Shown in pieces: positions 15,721-20,506 of a stretch of DNA of 20,506 nucleotides. Under the pieces are notes generated by a model. That model ran no database searches. It was given only the letters and a program-made list of their open reading frames with translations, and was not told the DNA's origin. The stretch is from an uncultured Eubacteriales bacterium (GTDB taxonomy: Bacteria; Bacillota; Clostridia; UMGS1810), in assembly GCA_900555295.1 (NCBI GenBank), contig USKN01000012.1, forward strand, positions 1-20,506. Direction: 5' to 3'. How positions within the stretch are numbered: the stretch's first letter is position 1; each line of letters begins with the position of its first letter. The position numbers and the translations under genes are program-made.

Positions 15721-17232
15721 TTAAAAAGCCCCCTTTAAATTTTTATATAATTCTTTATATTTTTCATAATATTTTTTATATGCCTTTGCATCTTCGCTGT
15801 CCGGCAAATATTTTTTTTGGTTGGCAGATAATTTTTTTATTGCTTCAAATACGTCTTTGTATTCTCCATATGCCACTGCGCCCAATATAGCCGCACCGAG
15901 TGCCGTTGTTTCGGAATATGTGTTTGAGTTTATTTCGCAATTGCATACTGACGCTTTAATTTTATTCCACAATTCGCTTGCCGAACCTCCGCCGAGCGAT
16001 TTTATTTCTTTTATATCCATTCCTTTTTGGTGTAATGTCTCAACGGTTTCTTTAAGCATATATGCCACTCCCTCAAGTACACTGCGTGACATATCGCATA
16101 TTGTGGTTGAAAGCGAAATGCCGAAAAACACTCCTTTTGCATTGGGAATACTGTCGGGAAAATTTTTGCCCGAAAAGTGTGCCAGCATAATTAAACCGTT
16201 ACTGCCGGCAGGTGATTTTTCGGCATATTTGTCAATCATTTTGTAGCTTGGTATTCCCAACTTTTCGGCGTCATAGCATATTTTTGCGCCCAATGTGTCT
16301 TTAAACCATTTAAGCACAATACCTGCAGTGTTACAATACGGCATATATATGTAGCTTTCGTTAAAGTGTTTGTATATTGTTACGGGAGTGGTTACGTCAA
16401 AATCGGGGCGGGTTACAGTTGCACCCACAACAAGTGCCGTGCCCGTAGTTTCGGTTACACAACCGTCATATACGTTGCCTGCGCCTATTGCCGAACAAAT
16501 TTGGTCCATTGCGCCTGTTACAACTGCGCATTTATCGGTTAAACCACATTCGGTGTTTTTAACATCAGATACAATTGTACCGCAGTTTAAAACATCGGGC
16601 AATTTGGACTTATCGATATCGCATAACTTAAAGAGCTGTGTACAGTATTCGTCTTTTATTATGTCGTACCATCCGGTTGACGATACAAGTGATTTTTCGG
16701 TGACAAACTTACCCGTAAGTTTCATTATGAGGTAATCTTCCAAAAGCAAAAACTTATATGTTTTGTTGTAAATGTCGGGATTATGTTTTTTTATGTACAT
16801 AAGTTTGGCAAGGGGCAGGGCGCCGTCGGGCTGCCACAACCCCGTAACCGAGTAAAACTCTTTTTTGCCAAAATTGTTTATTATATAATTAGCCTCTTTT
16901 TCCGCCCGAGTGTCCAGCCATACTATGGCACGCTGCAATGGGGTGCCTGATTTATCAACGCATACAAAAGTTTCACCCTGTGTTGTAAATGTAACGTCTT
17001 TTATGCTTTGCGGCTGTATGCCGCCGTTTATTATCTCACGCGTACACTCGCAAAATGTGCTGTAGTAAACCTCGGCGTCAAGCTCTGCTGTGTTGGCTGT
17101 ATATATAAGGCTGTATTCGCGCGCACATTTTTTAACCTCATTAAAATTATTGTCAAAAAGTATGCATTTCATAGCTGTGGTGCCTACGTCAAACGCAAGG
17201 TGAAAAACCGCATTTTTATTATCGTTTGCCAT
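15721..17232 (-). CDS. FGGY family carbohydrate kinase
   Basis: This ATP-dependent sugar kinase of the xylulokinase/gluconokinase superfamily has 503 residues, the usual length. The N-terminal phosphate-binding loop reads AFDVGTTAMKCILFD (13-27). Asp243 in GAMDQICSAIGAG is the likely catalytic base. The FGGY C-terminal signature is SLGGGSASELWNKIKASV (412-429). Additional typical segments are WLDTRAEKEA and LWQPDGALPLAKLMY. An AAGGG ribosome binding site precedes the ATG; the GH4 gene ends 12 bases upstream and the isomerase starts two bases downstream. It probably phosphorylates the ketose made by the isomerase. Specificity, for example xylulose-, ribulose- or fuculose-like, cannot be told from these motifs. 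Confidence 0.93.
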   Translation of the reverse strand: MANDNKNAVFHLAFDVGTTAMKCILFDNNFNEVKKCAREYSLIYTANTAELDAEVYYSTFCECTREIINGGIQPQSIKDVTFTTQGETFVCVDKSGTPLQRAIVWLDTRAEKEANYIINNFGKKEFYSVTGLWQPDGALPLAKLMYIKKHNPDIYNKTYKFLLLEDYLIMKLTGKFVTEKSLVSSTGWYDIIKDEYCTQLFKLCDIDKSKLPDVLNCGTIVSDVKNTECGLTDKCAVVTGAMDQICSAIGAGNVYDGCVTETTGTALVVGATVTRPDFDVTTPVTIYKHFNESYIYMPYCNTAGIVLKWFKDTLGAKICYDAEKLGIPSYKMIDKYAEKSPAGSNGLIMLAHFSGKNFPDSIPNAKGVFFGISLSTTICDMSRSVLEGVAYMLKETVETLHQKGMDIKEIKSLGGGSASELWNKIKASVCNCEINSNTYSETTALGAAILGAVAYGEYKDVFEAIKKLSANQKKYLPDSEDAKAYKKYYEKYKELYKNLKGAF

Positions 17233-17244
17233 AAGTTCACACCC

Positions 17245-18612
17245 TTATTTGTAGTATTCCTTCATATCTGCATTGCAGGGCAGAGCAAATATGTCGTCAA
17301 TAAGTTTTTCCGCCTGTTTTTTTGATTTTGTCCACGGGTCCATCATAACAAGGTCAATCAAAAGTTCTTTGCTGTGGTTTTCAAATGCTGCAAGTTCTAT
17401 TTCAACAGGCGCAATTCTGTCACGCAAAAGATGTGCCATTATGGGTTTGGGCAAACCGTTGTTATGAATGGGGTGTATTCCGTTTTTGTCTACTCTTGCG
17501 GCAATTTCAACTTCGTAATCGGTGGGAAGTCCTTTCATATAACCGCCGTCGTTTAATATATTTACCACAACTTTATTATCGGTATCGTATGCAAGACCTT
17601 CAATAAGCGGTATCATAGGCTCGTCCGATGCAACCGATGAAAATACGTCGGATACTTTAATGCTCTTATCCTCAACAACACGTTTAATATTTGCAACCGA
17701 TTTGTCACAGTCTTTAAAGTAACGCTCATACCATTTAAGCGGGTCGCTTTGGTATTTTTCCTGCGTTTCGCTGTCGGTATGGTATTCCCATCCCCACGCT
17801 CCGCCTCCGGGGCTTGCTGTATCTCCTATTGGGAACAAACCGAATTTTTTGTAAAGGTCTATTGCCTTTGCACCTATTTCGTCTGCCGCAAGGCCGAATT
17901 TTTCAAATTCTTTTTTATCGGGAACAAGAAGTCCGTTGTGGCTGTCAAGCCATTCGTTTAAAAGTTTATACCCGTCTTTGCCGTTGTATCTAAAGCTTGT
18001 AAGCCAAATAAAGTGGTTTACTCCCGCAATTTCAAATCCGAGTTTTGACCTTTCAAGTCCCATTGCTTCAATAAGTTTATATACACCCGTATATCCGTGG
18101 CACATACCTATAATTTTAGCGTCTTTATACTTTCTCGAAAGATATGTTACACCACCCTGTACAGGGTTTGCAACCATAATATAGTACGCCTTGGGGCATA
18201 TTTTAAGCATATCAACCAATATTTCCTCCATAAGTTTTAACTGATGGAAGTTTATAAAAAATGCCTCGTCGTGTAAAACGTGTAAACTGCCTCCAAAACG
18301 GTAACCGTTATCGTATGCTACCTTAATTCCCTGTTTAAAGCGTTCGTGACCGTAATCAAGCGCAACGTTAAGCACAAAATCGGCACCCTGCATAGCCTCG
18401 CATCTGTCGGTTGTTTTAATAATGTTAATATCAAGATTCATTTCATCGGCATATCGTTTGCACAAGCCGTAAATTGCCTCCAATCTTTCGATATTTATGT
18501 CCATAAGCGAAACGGTGCTGCCTTTAAATCTGCTGTTTACGCAAATATCTTTAATAAGATTAAGCGAAAATACAGCGCTTCCGGCTCCTATAATACAAAT
18601 TTTACAAGACAT
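17245..18612 (-). CDS. Glycoside hydrolase family 4, alpha-galacturonidase/glucosidase-like
   Basis: GH4 enzymes cleave glycosides by an NAD+- and Mn2+-dependent redox-elimination mechanism in the cytoplasm. The 455-residue protein has the Rossmann start KICIIGAGSAVFSLNLIKD, and LMDIN for the adenosine ribose. SLHVLHDEAFF and MVANPVQGGVTYL are typical of the LplD-like branch. GMCHGY contains Cys171 and GVNHF contains His200, the likely metal ligands. The CH rather than CN motif suggests an unphosphorylated substrate. The ATG at 18612 is chosen because the AGGAG lies about 10 bases upstream; the earlier ATG at 18621 is too close to it. It is the first structural gene after the operon promoter. 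Confidence 0.9.
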   Translation of the reverse strand: MSCKICIIGAGSAVFSLNLIKDICVNSRFKGSTVSLMDINIERLEAIYGLCKRYADEMNLDINIIKTTDRCEAMQGADFVLNVALDYGHERFKQGIKVAYDNGYRFGGSLHVLHDEAFFINFHQLKLMEEILVDMLKICPKAYYIMVANPVQGGVTYLSRKYKDAKIIGMCHGYTGVYKLIEAMGLERSKLGFEIAGVNHFIWLTSFRYNGKDGYKLLNEWLDSHNGLLVPDKKEFEKFGLAADEIGAKAIDLYKKFGLFPIGDTASPGGGAWGWEYHTDSETQEKYQSDPLKWYERYFKDCDKSVANIKRVVEDKSIKVSDVFSSVASDEPMIPLIEGLAYDTDNKVVVNILNDGGYMKGLPTDYEVEIAARVDKNGIHPIHNNGLPKPIMAHLLRDRIAPVEIELAAFENHSKELLIDLVMMDPWTKSKKQAEKLIDDIFALPCNADMKEYYK

Positions 18613-18641
18613 ATCAAACATTCTCCTCTCTCAAATTATGT

Positions 18642-18665
18642 ACTTATATACTCGTCTATATGAGT
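18642..18665 (-). promoter_or_regulatory. Candidate operator dyad for the operon regulator
   Basis: Read on the plus strand, ACTTATATA and TATATGAGT flank a six-base centre CTCGTC, giving an imperfect dyad with 18 of 24 positions symmetric. It lies just downstream of the predicted -10 box, at about the transcription start, a normal place for repressor blockage. A related ATAT-rich palindrome lies at the regulator's own promoter, although its half-sites have no spacer. Confidence 0.55.
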
Positions 18666-18672
18666 TATTTTA

Positions 18673-18701
18673 AGAATAACACAAAAACCAACGCTTGTCA
18701 A
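18673..18701 (-). promoter_or_regulatory. Predicted sigma-A promoter of the catabolic operon
   Basis: On the minus strand there is a perfect TTGACA -35 box (complement of 18696-18701) and a TATTCT -10 box (complement of 18673-18678), separated by 17 bases. It lies between the regulator gene and the GH4 gene, with the start of transcription near 18666 and the dyad immediately after. This implies that the structural genes are transcribed apart from, as well as possibly with, the regulator. Confidence 0.8.
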
Positions 18702-18727
18702 TAGTTATGTTAAACTTTATTTTATTT

Positions 18728-19789
18728 TTATGTAATATTTTTTACAGAATTTCTTTCGGTTATATGTGGCTTAAACACTTTTGTATACGGAAACGGTATT
18801 TTGCCCGATGTAATATCGTAAAGTGCAGCTGCAGCCGCCTCGCCGAGTTTGCCTTTAGGGTGTGCCACGCTTGTAAGCGACGGTGTAACCGTTGCAGCAA
18901 TAACCGTATCATCAACGCTTATAACCGATATGTCGTCGGGTACGCTGTAATTATTGTTTTTTAATATTTCCAAGCACTCTTTTGCCGTAAGGTCGTTATA
19001 GCAAAAAAGCGCCGTTATATCGGGATTTTTATTTAATGTTTCCATAAGGCTGTTTTCAAGCGAAATCGAGCAGTCTGCCATATAGGGTGTTTTTTCGATT
19101 CGTTTTATAAATCCGTCCGTTCTTTTTACAGAATCGGAGTATTTATTATTATGTATTACGCACATATTTTTATGCCCGTGTTTTATAAGATAGTCCGCCG
19201 CTTTAAATCCAACTTCAAACTCGTCAAAAACAACATACGACTGTACAATGTTTAAGTACGTACCGTCAAGCATAATGTATGGAATACCCTCGCGTATAAG
19301 GCTGTTAAATATTTGCTCAATTTGTTCGGTTTGCTGATTTGCGGCGGTACAAGGCTGCACAATAACTCCGTCGGAGCCTTTGGATATTATTTCATTTATA
19401 AGTCCGGTAATTGTTTCATTATTGTTTTTTGTATCGTTAATTACAAGGTCGCATTGTTTATCTTCAAAAACCTTGCATATTGTGCGCAAATAGTACGGTA
19501 TAAAATAAACGTCCGACATATTAAGAAGCAAATCGAATTTTAATTTTTTTCCATTCGACGGTACTTTGGTGCAGTATGTGCCTTTGCCGTGCTGTTTTGA
19601 GAGCAAGCCTTCGTTTACAAGCACCGAAAGAGCCTGTCGTATTGTAAGGCGGCCTATCTGATAAAAATTTACCATTTCGTTTTCACTCATAAGTTTATCG
19701 CCGGGTTTAATATTTCCGCATTCTATATCATTTCTTATTTTATTCGCCAATTGTATATAAAGCGGTATTTTGTTTTCTCTGTTTATCAT
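18728..19789 (-). CDS. GntR/LacI-hybrid transcriptional regulator (AraR-like)
   Basis: This 353-residue regulator has an N-terminal GntR winged helix-turn-helix (about 1-70): IPLYIQLANKIRNDIECG, KLMSENEMVNFYQIGRLT, IRQALSVLVNEGLLSKQHGK. A LacI/periplasmic-binding-protein-like sensor domain follows (about 75-350), with DGVIVQPCT, GFKAADYLIKHGHKNMCVI, TALFCYNDLTAKECLEIL and DDISVISVDDT. This is the AraR architecture. The ATG at 19789 is chosen because AAGGA is eight bases upstream; longer in-frame extensions would run through its promoter. It lies directly upstream of the operon on the same strand. It is probably a repressor released by a pathway sugar or sugar phosphate, and a palindrome over its own -10 box suggests autoregulation. 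Confidence 0.92.
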   Translation of the reverse strand: MINRENKIPLYIQLANKIRNDIECGNIKPGDKLMSENEMVNFYQIGRLTIRQALSVLVNEGLLSKQHGKGTYCTKVPSNGKKLKFDLLLNMSDVYFIPYYLRTICKVFEDKQCDLVINDTKNNNETITGLINEIISKGSDGVIVQPCTAANQQTEQIEQIFNSLIREGIPYIMLDGTYLNIVQSYVVFDEFEVGFKAADYLIKHGHKNMCVIHNNKYSDSVKRTDGFIKRIEKTPYMADCSISLENSLMETLNKNPDITALFCYNDLTAKECLEILKNNNYSVPDDISVISVDDTVIAATVTPSLTSVAHPKGKLGEAAAAALYDITSGKIPFPYTKVFKPHITERNSVKNIT

Positions 19790-19814
19790 ATAATAAATCC
19801 TTCCGAATAATCGT

Positions 19815-19828
19815 CTTATATATATAAG
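19815..19828. promoter_or_regulatory. Perfect palindrome at the regulator promoter
   Basis: CTTATATATATAAG is a perfect 14-base palindrome overlapping the end of the predicted -10 box of the regulator gene. The string TATATAAG also occurs in the operon dyad at 18642-18665. It is a candidate autoregulatory operator, but simple AT alternation can form such palindromes by chance. Confidence 0.45.
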
Positions 19829-19854
19829 TATAAATGTTTTTTTCGTTTTGTCAA
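19827..19854 (-). promoter_or_regulatory. Predicted sigma-A promoter of the regulator gene
   Basis: On the minus strand a TTGACA -35 box (complement of 19849-19854) and a TATACT -10 box (complement of 19827-19832) are separated by 16 bases. It sits about 38 bases upstream of the chosen regulator ATG, and the palindrome 19815-19828 overlaps its downstream edge. Confidence 0.7.
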
Positions 19855-19873
19855 GTATTATATTAAAAATGTA

Positions 19874-19901
19874 ACACATTTAAAGCCTTTTACATATTAT
19901 A
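19874..19901 (+). promoter_or_regulatory. Possible sigma-K-like promoter for the Cys-rich gene trio
   Basis: CATATTATA (19893-19901) fits the mother-cell sigma-K -10 pattern CATANNNTA. An AC dinucleotide (19874-19875) lies 17 bases before it, as expected for the minimal -35 element. It is about 70 bases upstream of the first Cys-rich gene. The consensus is short and the DNA is AT-rich, so this is a weak call. Confidence 0.25.
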
Positions 19902-19969
19902 CACTAAATCAGATTTTAAATGAGCAATAACCGCTCTTATGTCTGAATACTTTTTCGGAGGTGTAGTAT

Positions 19970-20107
19970 ATGTTTGGTAATAACTGCTGCAATAATGGTC
20001 TTTTTGGTTCAAATGACGGAATACTTTTCTTTATTTTGGTATTCTTGCTTTTGTTTGGCTGCTGCGATAACAACGCAGGTAACGGCAATGGCTGCTGCAA
20101 TAATTAA
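19970..20107 (+). CDS. Small Cys-rich single-pass membrane peptide 1
   Basis: This 45-residue peptide begins MFGNNCCNNGLFG, has one hydrophobic helix (about 18-29, ILFFILVFLLLF) and ends with GCC and CC clusters among Asn and Gly. Six cysteines occur as three CC pairs, at 6-7, 31-32 and 42-43. A strong GGAGG ribosome binding site lies eight bases before the ATG. It shares its overall plan (Cys/Asn/Gly ends around a hydrophobic core) with the next two genes. No known family is recognised. The arrangement recalls small sporulation or spore-coat-associated peptides of Firmicutes, but this is inference. Confidence 0.75.
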   Translation: MFGNNCCNNGLFGSNDGILFFILVFLLLFGCCDNNAGNGNGCCNN

Positions 20108-20122
20108 TAGGGGAGGATAATT

Positions 20123-20266
20123 ATGTTTAACTTATTCGGAAACAACGGTTGCTGCAACGGAGAAAGCAGCACAATTTTATGGTTTATAATTCTTGTTATT
20201 TTATTGTTTATGAATAACGATGATAACGGCTGTGGCTGCGGCTGTGACAATAACTGCGGCTGCTGA
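20123..20266 (+). CDS. Small Cys-rich single-pass membrane peptide 2
   Basis: This 47-residue peptide begins MFNLFGNNGCCNGE, has a hydrophobic helix (about 18-30, ILWFIILVILLFM) and ends in NGCGCGCDNNCGC. The seven cysteines are a CC pair near the N-terminus (10-11) and five in the C-terminal tail (37, 39, 41, 45, 47). A GGGGAGG ribosome binding site lies a few bases before the ATG, only 15 bases after the previous stop. The similarity of start, core and tail to peptide 1 suggests duplication followed by divergence. The function is unknown; metal binding or disulfide cross-linking of the Cys tails is possible. Confidence 0.75.
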   Translation: MFNLFGNNGCCNGESSTILWFIILVILLFMNNDDNGCGCGCDNNCGC

Positions 20267-20290
20267 TAAATATACGGGAGGTAACTTTTA

Positions 20291-20455
20291 ATGGGAGATT
20301 ACTGTAACCCTTGCAATCCTTGCAACAATTCTTGTAACAACGGTTGCAATAACGGCTGGTTTAACGGCACAAACGGTATATGGATTATAATTGCAATTAT
20401 TGTAATTATATGGCTATTTGGCGGTAACGGCAATAACGGCGATTGTTGCTGCTAG
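20291..20455 (+). CDS. Small Cys-rich single-pass membrane peptide 3
   Basis: This 54-residue peptide starts MGDYCNPCNPCNNSCNNGC, a regular Cys-x2/x3-Cys run with five cysteines (5, 8, 11, 15, 19). A Trp-flanked isoleucine/valine helix follows (about 30-43, IWIIIAIIVIIWLF), then a Gly/Asn tail ending DCCC. A GGGAGG ribosome binding site lies upstream of the ATG, 24 bases after the previous stop. It has the same plan as the two preceding genes but a longer Cys-rich head. Downstream sequence to the window edge shows no clear gene. No family is recognised. Confidence 0.75.
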   Translation: MGDYCNPCNPCNNSCNNGCNNGWFNGTNGIWIIIAIIVIIWLFGGNGNNGDCCC

Positions 20456-20506
20456 GCAAACGAGACTCGAACACGCATTGCCTGACGATGGATGTTTTTG
20501 CAATCT

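Noticed and set aside
10439..18612. Interpretation as a sulfoquinovose (transaldolase-type) or galacturonate pathway.
   Set aside because: The transaldolase and GH4 genes invite this, but no sulfonate-handling, uronate isomerase, mannonate/altronate dehydratase or KDG kinase genes are present.
20454..20506. On the minus strand GTTCGAGTCTC resembles a tRNA T-arm, and AGGCAA/TTGCCT form a short inverted repeat.
   Set aside because: The putative T-stem has a mismatch, there is no CCA end, and no D-arm or anticodon arm can be drawn before the window edge.
1..20506. CRISPR arrays, riboswitches, rRNA, prophage genes or intact insertion sequences.
   Set aside because: No regularly spaced direct repeats, conserved aptamer motifs, rRNA segments or transposase/integrase frames were seen.

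Overview
The window looks like a chromosomal segment of a low-GC, probably spore-forming Clostridia-type Firmicute. Supporting signs are the ruvC-ruvA-ruvB order, an IreB-family protein, an amidase with copper-amine-oxidase-like and AMIN domains, tandem DUF4330 proteins, strong AGGAGG-type ribosome binding sites and AT-rich sigma-A-like promoters. I cannot name the genus from the sequence alone.

The left part (11-9840, all + strand) is mostly housekeeping and cell envelope. The Holliday-junction genes ruvC, ruvA and ruvB are followed by a secreted N-acetylmuramoyl-L-alanine amidase, then IreB (with its own promoter) and the lipid II flippase MurJ. Next come an O-antigen ligase/polymerase-like membrane protein, a GT4 glycosyltransferase and two tandem single-pass DUF4330 proteins. 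A good rho-independent terminator (9857-9894) closes this block. These genes suggest envelope and surface-polysaccharide assembly.

The 9841-10438 gap has no convincing intact gene. It holds that terminator, an eroded-looking coding remnant, repeated TGTCAA motifs and a long perfect hairpin that reads as a minus-strand terminator.

The right part (10439-19789, all - strand) is a compact carbohydrate-catabolic operon with its regulator. In transcription order the genes are: a GntR/LacI-hybrid regulator, a promoter with a downstream dyad operator, a GH4 glycosidase, an FGGY kinase, an L-fucose/L-arabinose-isomerase-like protein and a cytoplasmic concanavalin-A-fold protein. They continue with an FSA-type transaldolase, a SIS-domain sugar-phosphate isomerase, a YjbQ-family protein, an archaeal-type triosephosphate-isomerase homologue and a second YjbQ-family protein. 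The general logic is glycoside cleavage, aldose-ketose isomerisation, phosphorylation, and aldol chemistry on sugar phosphates. However, the set does not match any standard sugar pathway I know, and no transporter is present. This is the best candidate for an undescribed system here.

The right edge (19970-20455, + strand) carries three tandem tiny genes of 45, 47 and 54 codons. Each encodes a Cys/Asn/Gly-rich peptide with one central membrane-spanning segment and a strong ribosome binding site. All function assignments come from reading the sequence and recalling family signatures; no searches were run.
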